Shown here piece after piece: positions 48,401 to 58,480 of a DNA stretch of 64,000 bases. Source of the DNA: Schistocephalus solidus (taxonomy: Eukaryota > Platyhelminthes > Cestoda > Diphyllobothriidea > Diphyllobothriidae); the NCBI GenBank assembly GCA_017591395.1, contig WEDG01000254.1, positions 62,001-126,000 of the forward strand, written 5' to 3'. Numbering within the stretch: the stretch's first letter is position 1; each line of letters opens with the position of its first letter. Made by a program: the position numbers and the translations under genes. The notes beneath the pieces are model-generated. The model worked only from the letters and a program-made list of their open reading frames with translations. It had not been told where the DNA came from and did not search any database.

Positions 48401-51400
48401 CCATCGTGTCTCCACGGAGGCGTTATTATCTGGAGCATGCAGATCCTCCAGTTTCTAGGTTATTTGTTTGCTGAAATCAAAACAGTGAGCAGGCAAATTT
48501 AACAAAAGAGTATTTATCTTACCTGGCGTTCGCTTACCTTGAGTCCATTGGAGGGGTTGAAGCCGGAGCCTCATCTTGGAGATGACAAGGCGGTGATCCG
48601 TCCAACCATCGACATCGCGGATCGCCTTGATCACCAACACGACCTGTTGATCTCGCCTCGTCCTCTGGCACTGTCCCCAGGAGGGCGTGCAGGTCATCGA
48701 AGAATTTGTCCTTCGCCACATCAGAGCTCATCATTGAGGGAGCGTAGGTGCTGATGATGGTGGCGAACTCGGCTCCCCGAAGAACCAGGCGGAGGCTCAT
48801 CAGGTGATCACTGATACCCTGCGGTAGACAGGGCAGACGTCCCACGATGTCATTGGGATGTCAAAGACAACACAAGCGTCGCGTCGCTCTGCCTTTGGCC
48901 GGCTGCTCCAGAAGGCGTAGCCGGTACTCACCTTCTCCAGCTGACCCTGCTCAGAGAATCGGGTCTGGCTGAGAGCAGCAATGTCCACCTTGTAACGCGG
49001 CAGTTCGCGAGCGACTAGCGCTGTCCTCCGTTCCGGCCGGCTGCTCTTCAGATTGTCTAAAAGGGAACAAACATTCCAGGCTACTAGTGTGAGCGGACTC
49101 ACCCGAGCAGCCCAGAGGGTATGGCGTGGGGGATGAGGACTGGGGGTATTGTTGTTTGTTTGAGTTTACGACCGCGTATTTTGCGATCTGCGAGCCGCGG
49201 CTGGCTGCCAGAAGATGCGAGACCCAGCATTTGTTTAGGGTACCTTTTCTAGACCCTTCCACCGCGAGGAGGTAAGCAGTGCTGTCCTAAATAGGGTTTC
49301 TCGGACATCCCAGACGACTGCCGAACTGCACTATGGGTCACGATTTTGTTTTAGTGGGAGAACGACCCGAGTTAGCCTGGGACGCCTACGGGGTTGCTGT
49401 CGCCCCCACCGTAGGACTTTTTGAGAGGGGGGAGGTGGGAAGTTCGGGAGTCAGACATACCGGATGTGGAGGCACACACAGCACCGAGGTTCCTCACCTG
49501 GTTTAGCCCGCCAGTCGTGACGGTTGCCCGGGGTGTGGCCGTTGGGAAGAGCCCAGCTACGAGGAGCCACAGGTGAGAGTTGGGTACTAGGTAGAGGCGG
49601 CCACAGGAGCATTTACCACCTGTACGAGACAAATGGAGCAATCAAATGCTATCTGTGTGGTGCTACCTCTAACTAGTACCCCACACACTCCAGATGAAGT
49701 CCCAAGACAGCCATTACGAGTGTTTTCCCGCGGTGAATTTGCAAATATTCTTAGCAGTCGCTTCCTTGCGGTGGTTGGAGGGTGAAGAACGACAGCCGTT
49801 GCAGGCCACATCGATGTGTGTTTATTCATCCACCTGCTTCTCTGGAGGTGTCTGCGAAACAGGATACGGCAAAATATACCTGCCCGGCTAAGGAAAGGGG
49901 AAAATCGATAGATTTCAGGTTCCATTATCTAATATCAAATCGATACGAACCACTAAGTCAACGACAAAAAACCTTTCAGTATCTAGCGGGTACGAGTACT
50001 TTGAAAGCCTACACCGACGGGTGCTAGCATTGGTAGTGGCTATTCGGCTATGGACTAAAAGGCTTTATTGTAAGAAGGTATTGGTACAGGATACCTGTCT
50101 TCCCTGGCCGACTCCATGCGGACCCAACCCCCTGATAATAGTCACATGCATGCCGCGTGCTGGAAATACAGACAGTAGGCACACCAACTATAAACCATAA
50201 CAACATTTGAGGCCAGCGAAAAACACGAACAAGCACTTTAAAGAGGCAAAGTTTAGAAAGAGATGCAATGACCGAAACAGGAAATGAATTCGATGGACGT
50301 TTCGGATTCTCACTCGAACCCAACCACTAAACAGAGAAGCAGGTAAGGGTGATAAAGGCACAAGCAATAACGTATTTATATGACACAGTTACTATGCCCC
50401 CCACATGTCTGCTGTAATTAGCAGCCCTCACGTCTAGCACTGGGGGCCGTAGTTGATGCGATGGTTGCTCGTTATCCACATCGGAGTCGTTAATGACGTA
50501 ACTTCAGTAGCATTGTTGCTTTTTGGCGTGAATCCGAAAAGTCGGACGAGTTAACTCCTTGTGTCATAGATGGAATTTTCTTTTGAACTGCATCCTCAAA
50601 CACGTCCATTCGTTTCGATCGGAAGCGAAGTCCATTATTATCTCACCACCTGGCATTCTCTGCCGGGTGTTTACTCCTACAGGAAGACGCACACACCGAT
50701 CCATTGGCTTTCCAAAGAAAACATGTTTCAGATGGGTGGCAGAGATCACAAATCGACAATCGCAAGTGACAGAGAATGCCAGGTCCCAGATGGTGTTCAG
50801 TGTTATGATCAACTGAATGGAGGCAGAGTAAGCCAAAAAGGGTTCTGTATAAATCCACTCGCAACTCTGCCGCCAGTCCCTCTGCTATTCCACCTTGAGT
50901 GAGTTCGGCCTGGCAGGTACTTGCTTGTTCACGACTTCTGTCACTCATTCAGAACTTCTTTGCCTCGCAAGGTTCATGGATTGTGTGCACCCATGTCTGC
51001 ATGAAGTAGGAAACATTTGCACTATCATATTAGGCCGCACTAAGCAGCCGACCTCAGGCAGTCGCTTCACTCAATATACACATTTTGATAGAATTTCAAA
51101 GTCCAATAAGTAAAAGTAAGGATGAAAAGGTTGATATCGTCAGTTGGAAGCCTGGAACTGTAAAGAGGTGCTGGATCTGCCGATCATGACAATTCAACCG
51201 TCACAAGGAACGATGTTCACCAGGTGGGCACAGCACCGGTAGTTTATAGTGAGGTTGGCTTGCGTAGCATCTACCGTACTCTTCTCCCTCACCGACTAGG
51301 CTCCATGGCAGGAAAATTTTGAGACGACCGCAGTTGGGCGTCGGCGCAGTGGTTGACAAAACCAAACAGTCGATCTATGAGCTTCACACATGACCTAACC

Positions 51401-54400
51401 TCCAATGCATGTAACAGGCTACAATAAGGGCGACTCAGATCTCACATTAGTGAGAATGCCATAAAGTTCACATTAGGAAGAAGCTATTACAGACAGACTA
51501 TCTATCTTAAGAAGGACCGAGTTAGTGCATCGGTTAACAGCCTGCTAAACCAAGACAGACACAACGCATCGCGATAGATTAAAGTGTAGAATCTTTTTAC
51601 AGTGAGGAATTGGTTGTTTTGCCGTGAGGAGGGATTCCTCAGTGCCAGACTCACTCCCTCCTCTTCATTTTTCCACGCATCAGTTCAACTGGCTGATTCT
51701 GCAACCAGATAGTGATGAGATTGGGCGCAGTGGCTGAGGCAACATGAAGGTTAAGGTCTATGGTGAGCTACATTTATGTAAGGCGGTAGTTATGAGCCTT
51801 CGCGGATTCCGCACAGCCCCATAAACACATGCGACTAGGACACCTTTCTGATCTAATGAACGTGCAGCTGAGCCCGATGTGGGAACCTAATCCCATTATC
51901 CTTTATGACACGAGGTATGGGAGTAATCAAACTTGTAGCAGGCGCATCGCAGAGGCAATAGCTACAACGGAATGTGGTCCCTGAAAACGTTGTAAATCAG
52001 GATATCCTAATAGAAGGGAAAGAACAGAATAGAGATAGCAAAGGAATAACCTACCTGATCAACTAGCAGACTGGTGAGTTTAAGCGACTTGTCCATGCTC
52101 GCGGAGGCGACTATGCCATCCTCGTGTTCGGGATGCAGGGCAAGGTCTCGAATGGGTTGTGAGTGCAAGTGGATATACTTGAGTGGACGCAATTCGCCGG
52201 TGTGTACCTAATCCAGAAGACGGTATAAACGCAATCACAACACAGGCAACAGTTTGCTAATCAAAGCAAAGAGTAGGGTGTAAGGAGGGATACGCGCAGA
52301 AGGAGACAGGATTGCTGGAACAAGAGCTTTATTAGCTGAACTTTTCAGATTCTCATTCGAATCCTTCATCAGAGACAATTATCGCGCCACGCACAACTAT
52401 CCGCGATGCATTTAAGAGCTGCCGATCGTGATAGGCATGTAGTGGCCTAGCAAGTACATTCTATAAATAATGCAACATCTGGGCAGTCAACTACCCTTAT
52501 CTAACTTGGTTTCTGATGATGGAATTGAGTGAGAATCCAAGCCGTCAGGCGAATAATGCTCTTGTTCCAGCGATAGTGTCTCTTTGTTTGCGAAACAAGG
52601 AGTACAAAAAAGAACAGACTCAGTATTTCCAAGGTATGAAGGCTAAGTAGTAGGGACATGCCGGTCCATACAAATAGATGAGTGGTGAAGAGGATATAAA
52701 AAGGAGAAATGCGATGGAAATAACTAGCAACTGACCTTTCGAAAACCAAAACCCTTAAAAAGGGGGTTACTGGAGGGCTGGGAGACGCAGAGAAGGTTTA
52801 TGTATTCACAAGCAGCGACGACACGACAGCGCCCCGTCTGAAGTGGAAGGACAGAAAGTCGTCAAATGTGCATGTAGTGAAGAATGAAGCCTAAATGTGC
52901 AAAAGGCTTGGCGAACGGGCTCCACTTCAATCAATGGGTATGATTAGAATGATATTATCCTTAGAAGTTATTCATAAAGTCACCTAACTACGCCGTAGCA
53001 AATAGAAAATTGAAGATCAGGCAGAAAACTATTTTTCGACATACCGGCGAGAGTAGCATCGACTTGATGATTTCATAGCTTCCAGTCAGCATTTTTTGGC
53101 ATTTGGGACTAAAAATTAGAAAGGAAAGAGATGGCCACCCACTTCGCGTAAACAGATAAAAGAAATCTATACTAGATAGCCCGATAAGAGCGTTTCCAAA
53201 CTTGCTCATTCAGTGATTAACAGAGTAATTTAAGAACATAATCTTTAGGCGTACTGAGCGGAGGATATACTTATTTGCGGTTAAATGGATGTTGGGCTGT
53301 GAATTCAATTGAAAGTAAGATAAATTCCTAATATTAGGATGCAGCGGAACTAAAGACAAAGGATCTGCTTCATAAACGGCAATAAAGGCAGAGAAAATAG
53401 GCGACGACGGCACACGACAGGTGTCTGCAGAGGTGCCAAATTTAGCAGGAATGTGGTGTATTAGCAACTAGATTCCGGAAAAATTATAACTCTTAACAGA
53501 TCATAACTTCTACTTATTTTTGTCTCTGATGTAAGGTTCTAACATGAAGGTCAGACGTTAGACAAATACATTTCTTGATTTAGAAATAAAACCTCCCTAT
53601 TTCAAAGGAGTATGGTTATGCAAAAGCGTAGCACTTAGAAGGAAATCCGTTCTTGAAAGAAGTTCGAAAAATTTATGTGAGTTTCCACACGACAGTTACG
53701 CCTACAAAACTCGAACCAAGTAGATAATAAAGAAGGCAGGCTCGAAAAACGGCTTCACTCAGACACGAGCGAGAGCTCGAACTCTGGGACGAAGATTTGT
53801 CAAAACAATTCAATTCATCCAACGGTAAAGCAGCAGGAATTTAGAACGGTACAAGTCCTCACATGGAAGTTTCCTTAAGCCATGAAGTCCCAGTCTAGTT
53901 GACATTTAGTCATGCCTTTAGCACAAAATCAAAGGGAGTGCGACCTAACAGACACGATGGCCAGACATGCTGAAACATGCATATCTGGGAAGAAATGAAA
54001 GGCAAAGATGTTAATTCTTAATCCACACGAACAGTAAAGGGGATTTTGCGCGCCTAACTTCACTGTCCTGTCTGCTAAGAGGCGGTGTAGAAGGTTGGAT
54101 CATCCAGGATGCTATGGTCATTTCATGCAGGAGAGGATAAATCAACTTTAAAAAAGACTAAGCTCACTCGGGGGTTCCTTCAGGATCCGACGCGGAGACA
54201 GAAGCAAATGCACCTGGGCGCTTTCTGGGGGTTTGGACTGCGGACAGCACGGCGCGGAGGCTGGACAATTCGTCACGCAGTCGAATTGCGTCATCACTTG
54301 CTACCTGATATTTAAACTTAAACTCCGATAGTTCAAGCTCCAGTTTGCGGCGAAGTTTGCGTTCAGAGTCCAGGTCACACAGGGCCCGATCGCGGTCTGT

Positions 54401-55033
54401 AGTGTCCACAGCCTAAATAGAAGGTGGAAGACACAAGTGGAGGGTCAGGAAGATCGGCGCCGGGGCATCAGGGGCTAAACCGCGTCAAAGGTGACAAGTG
54501 ATAACTAATCTACTTTTAGAACTCACCTTAATTTTTTTGCAGAATAGAACGCGAACATCCTTAGCGTGCGCCCTTGCATTGCACTGGGGACACTTGCCTA
54601 CCCGACCCTGAGTGGCAAGCCATCTTAATATACAACTAAAAAATCAAAGCTGCTGCGCGAAAAAACCAGATCCTACCTTTTGCCAAACAAGTGTCCACAA
54701 CGTAGGCAGCAAATTCGATGTGCCCCTGAAGTTGTCCAGGCTTCAAAGCATATTGAGCAAGTCTGTGTCAAAACAGGTAATGGATTAAAAGTAGATGTAC
54801 TTACTTCGGACTCGTCAACTAGACTCGCATCCAACTGTACCATCGGAGGGGGTTTAACTTCAAACCCCGCTTTGCCTTCATCTTCAGCCTCCTCTTCGTC
54901 AAGCGGGATGACTAAACGGTGCTCAGCCACAAATTCTGGTTCATCTTCAGGATCAGATACTGATGACAACGATAGCTGAAGGCACAATATTAGAAGGTTT
55001 ATTGCTTACAGTTTCAATAAAGTCATCAGCCAT
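42245..55033 (-). CDS. RFWD3: RFWD3 ortholog, RING/WD40 E3 ubiquitin ligase (10 coding exons)
   Basis: Seen: ten exons (55033-55010, 54975-54677, 54635-54527, 54412-54168, 53108-53045, 52837-52736, 52207-52055, 43825-43574, 43422-43041, 42456-42245) join through GT-AG introns with phase kept at every junction. They total 1842 nt, or 613 residues plus stop. Domains in order: acidic N-terminus; RING at residues 81-126 (CSIC, then CGH, SC, CPQC); coiled coil about 150-205; WD40 region about 235-613, including [39 protein letters not shown] and [15 protein letters not shown]. Known of the family: RFWD3 (FANCW) is a nuclear ligase that ubiquitinates RPA and RAD51 at stalled forks and damage sites, and stabilises p53. 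Human RFWD3 is 774 residues, so this N-terminus is short. Odd: introns of 34 and 41 nt sit beside an 8229-nt intron filled with retroelements. The domain order and motif-by-motif match make the assignment strong. Confidence 0.92.
43041..43422 (-). CDS. RFWD3: RFWD3 coding exon 9
   Basis: Acceptor TTCTGTAG, then [11 protein letters not shown] and an Asp/Ser/Pro-rich insert, then blades ending in [19 protein letters not shown]. It ends CAGA|GTATGT, one base into a codon. Residues 417-543. Confidence 0.9.
43574..43825 (-). CDS. RFWD3: RFWD3 coding exon 8
   Basis: Acceptor TTTTTATTCAG, then [16 protein letters not shown] and [15 protein letters not shown], a canonical WD40 repeat. It ends CAG|GTGAGT in phase 0. 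84 residues (333-416). Confidence 0.94.
44395..44510 (+). repeat. Dispersed repeat shared with 20040-20160
   Basis: GAGGCCACTAAAATTACACG and GCGAGCTATGGACTAGAGAT; lies in the large RFWD3 intron. Confidence 0.55.
44640..45140 (+). pseudogene. Penelope-like reverse transcriptase fragment in RFWD3 intron
   Basis: Plus-strand frames read [40 protein letters not shown] and [20 protein letters not shown], the YGLPK.HK...P.R.I..MRNS pattern of PLE RTs. Stops and frameshifts break it. No palm YxDD block remains. Orientation is opposite to RFWD3. Confidence 0.8.
45185..45345 (-). repeat. Dispersed ~450-bp repeat, reverse 5' part
   Basis: Minus strand reads TTGGAATGTTGCCAACTGAC and TGTGTGGAGTGGCTGACTGG, matching 4490-4570. 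It abuts the Penelope-like fragment at 44640-45140. Confidence 0.65.
45408..46178 (-). pseudogene. C2H2 zinc-finger tail of LINE ORF
   Basis: Two clear fingers of the form C-x2-C-x12-H-x3-[23 protein letters not shown] and, 24 residues on, [21 protein letters not shown]. The spacer HRTETGE resembles a finger linker. Further finger remnants follow in other frames to 45408. The region is Pro/Thr-rich between fingers. By position it is the C-terminus of the RT polyprotein, so it probably binds nucleic acid. Frameshifted here. Confidence 0.82.
46718..48415 (-). pseudogene. LINE reverse transcriptase (broken)
   Basis: Pieces 48415-47597, 47542-47300 and 47299-46718 make one RT. The fingers read [20 protein letters not shown] and [20 protein letters not shown]. 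Palm block A is [12 protein letters not shown], the catalytic block is LADDCALN with both Asp kept, and the thumb carries [20 protein letters not shown]. Stops fall after HLE (47597) and after VTD (47302-47300). Used for target-primed reverse transcription in the parent element. Confidence 0.9.
48534..49102 (-). pseudogene. LINE endonuclease domain (broken)
   Basis: Exonuclease-endonuclease-phosphatase fold: opens [20 protein letters not shown], then [15 protein letters not shown] (catalytic Glu replaced by Gln where ET is expected), then a frameshift into [19 protein letters not shown] and [12 protein letters not shown]. The GDFN block is disrupted by frame changes near 48600. It would nick target DNA in an active LINE; this copy is dead. 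Confidence 0.85.
49641..52054. other. Part of the large RFWD3 intron, no gene
   Basis: Opposed open frames at 49587-50027 and 50559-50948 have no motif. Holds the 51390-51530 partner of the 10-kb dispersed repeat, and a GTTTCGGATTCTC motif at 50300 that recalls the inverted-repeat family. Confidence 0.5.
52055..52207 (-). CDS. RFWD3: RFWD3 coding exon 7
   Basis: Acceptor TTCTGGATTAG, then [17 protein letters not shown] and a WD40 blade (IRDLAL ... [18 protein letters not shown]). The donor is CAG|GTAGGT in phase 0. Residues 282-332. The 8.2-kb intron follows. Confidence 0.93.
52314..52571. mobile_element. Short inverted-repeat element in RFWD3 intron
   Basis: The outer ends are identical, GCTGGAACAAGAGC (52314) against its reverse complement (ends 52571). 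The arms stay similar for about 60 bp, both with GATTCTCA-type and CATCAGA motifs. Between them lie about 135 bp with no coding content. It may be a non-autonomous element (MITE-like, or PLE-terminus-derived). Solo arm copies lie near 28468-28540 and perhaps 55795. Confidence 0.6.
52736..52837 (-). CDS. RFWD3: RFWD3 coding exon 6
   Basis: Acceptor CTTCCACTTCAG; the exon reads [20 protein letters not shown] and then [14 protein letters not shown], ending AAG|GTCAGT in phase 0. The CRV...VSQPS...GFG pattern is a recognisable RFWD3 segment. 34 residues. Confidence 0.92.
53045..53108 (-). CDS. RFWD3: RFWD3 coding exon 5 (start of WD40 region)
   Basis: A 64-nt exon with a long pyrimidine tract and TTTTTAG acceptor, ending CCG|GTATGT. 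It starts one base into a codon, as exon 4 requires, and ends in phase 0, as exon 6 requires. Only that frame is open. It reads [21 protein letters not shown], which leads into the conserved GRCRV of exon 6. Confidence 0.85.
54168..54412 (-). CDS. RFWD3: RFWD3 coding exon 4 (coiled coil)
   Basis: Acceptor TTCTATTTAG, then [10 protein letters not shown], followed by a charged heptad-like helix ([18 protein letters not shown] and on) and a basic TPRKRPG linker. It ends CCCGA|GTGAGC, two bases into a codon. Residues 145-225. The position right after the RING matches the family coiled coil. Confidence 0.92.
54527..54635 (-). CDS. RFWD3: RFWD3 coding exon 3 (second half of RING)
   Basis: The acceptor TTTTTTAG gives the in-frame continuation S-CILRW, and later KCPQCNARA supplies the last two RING cysteines. 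It ends ATTAAG|GTGAGT in phase 0. Residues 108-144. Confidence 0.93.
54677..54975 (-). CDS. RFWD3: RFWD3 coding exon 2 (acidic region and first half of RING)
   Basis: Residues 9-107. It carries an Asp/Glu-rich stretch and then the first RING ligands, CSICFEAW and LRCGHLFGK. It ends AAAAG|GTAGGA, two bases into a codon. The next intron is 41 nt, and reading through it hits a stop at once, so the splice is needed to complete the RING. Confidence 0.93.
55010..55033 (-). CDS. RFWD3: RFWD3 coding exon 1 (start exon, 8 codons)
   Basis: Reads MADDFIET and ends ACT|GTAAGC, a good donor in phase 0. The next intron is only 34 nt (55009-54976) and ends TGCCTTCAG. I chose this ATG because it is the only start that splices in frame into the conserved exon 2 through consensus sites. 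A short out-of-frame ATG lies a few bases upstream. Confidence 0.8.
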
Positions 55034-55070
55034 TAGTAAATAGCATGAGGTTCAAGAACGCGGAGTAAGG

Positions 55071-55090
55071 CTGCTGGAGAAAGGAGAATA
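55071..55090 (-). promoter_or_regulatory. 3' splice-acceptor-like site in RFWD3 5' leader
   Basis: On the minus strand a pyrimidine-rich run ends in CAGCAG about 40 nt before the RFWD3 ATG. It could end a 5'-UTR intron or be a spliced-leader trans-splice acceptor, since trans-splicing is known in tapeworms. Inference from sequence only. Confidence 0.4.
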
Positions 55091-57200
55091 AAGCATAAAT
55101 TTCGGTGAATAAGAAAATCCAAAGCTTAAAAGCATTCAAGGAACAGTAAGCAGAGCGACAAGGCTACGAGATAGCACTAGAATGATATAATTCTAAAAGA
55201 ATTATTATTTTGCAAAGTGGGCGCGCAGTTCTCTTGCAAGCGTTAACAGTGCAGTTCAATGGGTCCTATCAGCACTGAAACCAAAGCTTGCTGTTAACTT
55301 GTTTGGTGTTGCGCCATGTAAAACGGAAAAATCTTTTTAAATTGCATACTGAATCAAATTCTCTACGGGCAAAAAGGATACGAGCTAGCTTTGGGTGTTC
55401 ATTTTTAGACATCAAAGCAAGAGAAACATTAGATATTCAAGTAGCACGTACGTTTATCGGTTTGCATAGTGCGTCAGGTAGGAGTGGACACTTAAGTTTA
55501 TTAGCGGTCGCAGCGAGTGATTGCTATACAATGTGCTCAATGAACGCTGTCCTCACCTGTATCTATATAAAGGTGCGCTCAACGCGGTGGTGATACTCCG
55601 ATAAAAGTTTCCACTGACAGCTAAAAAAGAAAGAGGTTAGTAGGCAGGTTTCGTGCAGTATTCGTGATAATAGTCAATATCTTACAGCAGCTGGTGGACG
55701 TCATAAAGGAAAGTTCAATATGGCAGGCCCAGAAATTACGCCATGCGACCAACCAAAAGAGAGGAGCCTGCTGTTAGCATGAAAAGTCGATAGCTGGAAC
55801 AAGAGGCTTGTTCACTTGGCGTCTCGAACTCGCTAGCGAAACTATCCTTCGAGCAATAGATAACGGTAGTGAGTCCACAAGGGCTTCTCGGTCAAGAGAC
55901 CTTATGAACTGCTTTCTGGAACTCATCTTTATGACTGGATCATCAGGGAACCAACTGTGTCGCATCAGAAGTTGCCTGCCATCAAACATGGATTCAGCCG
56001 CCATCCAGCACAATCATGAAACCTTAAATAGAGTACCAGGAAAGTATATAGAAACGTCCATTCTCATTCCAGGTTCAATAGGAAAAATTTTCTTAGAGCA
56101 CCCTAGTTGGACATGCCGAACAAAAACAGACAGATTCATAAGAGTAAGCATAAATGCAGGAAGTAGGAGAAGGATAAGTGTTTTGGTTGGATGGCCATCT
56201 TAAAAAAAGATGTTTCTGCGTTTCCCGTTAGGACAGATATAATCGTGTTTTGTTCTCTCTTGTATGTACTCAATGGCTAATTCATCACAGTGAGCTTCCC
56301 ACACCGAGCGGAGAATCGCATCACTGTCATCAACACTAAGGACCTGACATTTGTAGACCAAGGCAACATGAATTTATTTGAGGATTTACACTCATGCAAG
56401 AAACATAAAAATGATCTGTTTTGCAATACCTTTTGTGTACAATTGCAACCGACCATGCCACTTATAATGAAGCGCTCCGCTACGCAATGCGGGTACTTAT
56501 AATAGCAACAAATGTACTTTTAGAATACAACCAGAACACAAGCTCCTTATTGAAGACGCCATCTTCCGCCTTCCCAATCGCAAGAAGAGAAATTAAAGGC
56601 ACCAACGCTCACCTCATTGTAACTGATGGACTACATATTCGTTTGAAGGAAAGACAACCGCGAAGCCCCCATGGTGTGTGGCGACCAATGGTGGACCGGC
56701 CATTGCCTACTTCCGTCGAAGACGAGAGTAAATATTTAACAACAGCGAATTTATCGCTGAAATGATTTTTTTGGAGGGACTACATGCTGGATATGTGAAC
56801 AGTACGGAATCACTGACAAAATGTTTTTGCTTCAGCAGTGGTTTAAGTGTGGAGGAATGAATACCAACCTCTATGCATATTTGTTGATCTAACAATGGCT
56901 TAGACACCCTAATAAGGATCGGCTCTGGAAATAAATGACAAATGTTTGGTGTCTACAAAGGTTCTCGGTCCATAGCGCAACAATTCACGGCGGCATGCAG
57001 GTCCAAACTAAGGATAATGGATCATCCTCTGATACTTTCGACGAGGTAAATAGGTTGATGTAAACTTGTCTTTAGGCTCAAAATTGTCCACAATGCTGAT
57101 AAATGCTTAACGTGATGAGCGGCCGGAAATAAATTTTTTTGAGGTGAAGGAAGACGGGTCACATGCAACATATGCGAGGAAGAAAAAATGCGCAAGTCTA
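55091..57200. other. Upstream of RFWD3, no supported gene
   Basis: Would hold the RFWD3 promoter. GCTGGAACAAGAGGC at 55794 resembles the inverted-repeat family arm. Plus frames at 55808-56203 and 56421-56765 (115-131 codons) show no domain. Confidence 0.45.
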
Positions 57201-57204
57201 AGAC

Positions 57205-57435
57205 ATGCAAACCCTATTCACCGGCGAGTGCGAACCGAGGGCTATTAGAGAAATTGTTATGCAACGGAAGCTCGACCCTTTTGGTCCCCGGTACATTGAA
57301 TACAGATTGACCAGCAGATCGGTGACAACAGTGACTATGCGCGTCCCGACACCAACCGCAAAATGCATTAAACCATTACAGGTGTCAATGTTGGAAAAGC
57401 TTGTCATAACTGCCAGCAATGGTAACATTCATTAA
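57205..57435 (+). CDS. Coding-like frame, possible exon, unknown
   Basis: 76 codons from an ATG with an in-frame stop just upstream: ECEPRAIREIVMQRKLDPFG, YIEYRLTSRSVTTVTMRV, and on. Composition looks protein-like, but the minus strand is also open over the same stretch, and donor sites (CAG|GTGTCA or ATG|GTAACA) are weak. No family recognised. Confidence 0.3.
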   Translation: MQTLFTGECEPRAIREIVMQRKLDPFGPRYIEYRLTSRSVTTVTMRVPTPTAKCIKPLQVSMLEKLVITASNGNIH

Positions 57436-58282
57436 GCGTCAAATCACCCTCCTGCAATCCATGTACCTACCTTCACACAAGCAATTTTACCCTTCGAACG
57501 AATCTCCCCAATACTGTCTGAACTTTGAAGGTGCGTGAACTCAACCCATTGAACTCAACATAACAAAAAAATATCGCTCTGACCCTTCTACTCATGTGAC
57601 GTTTGAGTTTCCGTCATGGTATAGTGGATGGAGCACTTAATTTATCAGCTACAAAACTGGGTCCGGAAATAAGTTCTTAACCCACTTCCGTCGCATTTTC
57701 GTCTACCGAAGGTAAAGATACAGACCTGGTACACCCACTCAATTTCAAGAAAACTACCTAGCAAAACGAAATACAATAAATACTGAAGTATATGTCCCAT
57801 TTAACATATTTGGGAGTAGAAAAAGACTCATCGAACTAATGTTCATCAACCGAATACCATACCCCGGATTCACTATAAAAAGACAAAACGCAGGCTGATG
57901 AGATGGTCACAGTCGTCAAAGGCAAGCAAACTATTGCGTACGGCAAAAAATCACGGAAAATAGTTTCACTTCATTGACACGTGGCATTCTTCGGAGGATG
58001 CCTACAATAAAGTTCCAAGTCACTAGAGGAAATAAGCTGCTCGAGACAGTTCATGCGGTGACAAATATGCCACCACCGTTCCAGCATGGACAGGCTAGAA
58101 TATTTCAGCATACCCTGGTAGCATAGCGGTATCACAAATTTGCCTTTATTAGCCGATTTGTGCGTCAGGTGGCAAGGGATATTTTGATTAGTTGAGACCT
58201 CACCCCTCCTGGAATAAGTGTGCGATGATCTACGCATTATGCAGCTCTTCCAAGTCTGACAAAACAGCCACGCCATCGCCTA

Positions 58283-58480
58283 CCCTAACACAGGTGATTA
58301 CTGAAGTTCTTAAACCCAGACATTTTCAGCATATTCATCGGCCTAACTCCTCATTTCCGCTCGTGAGACGGTTGCGTCGGAAGAACATATTCGGCGACGA
58401 AAAAGTAGATGTTTTTCGAGCTTCCCGAGTCAGGTCTCCACCGTCATCACCCCCTTGCATAAGACACATTGTAGTAACAT
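58283..58480 (+). CDS. Coding-like frame, possible exon, unknown
   Basis: After an acceptor-like TACCCTAACACAG the frame reads VITEVLKPRHFQHIHRPNSS, FPLVRRLRRKNIFGDEKVDV and RSPPSSPPCIR. Its end is unclear. It may belong with the frames at 57205 and 58757, but I cannot link them by splice sites. Confidence 0.3.

Larger units (their letters stand above)
45408..49640 (-). mobile_element. Near-complete RTE-like LINE with C2H2 zinc-finger tail, in RFWD3 intron
   Basis: In minus-strand order: 5' region (about 49640-49100), apurinic-type endonuclease (49102-48534), reverse transcriptase (48415-46718), then a C-terminal tail with C2H2 fingers (46440-45408). It lies in the same orientation as RFWD3, inside the intron 52054-43826. 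Stops and frameshifts break it at several points, for example a TGA at 47302-47300 before VKQGCVLAP. The family type is inferred from the endonuclease and RT motifs. It is the fullest copy of the family in the window. Confidence 0.88.

Noticed and set aside
53210..53467. ADTCRV-containing minus frame as the RFWD3 CRV segment
   Set aside because: The exon at 52837-52736 has the full GRCRV...VSQPS...GFG pattern with proper splice sites and phase; this frame has neither.
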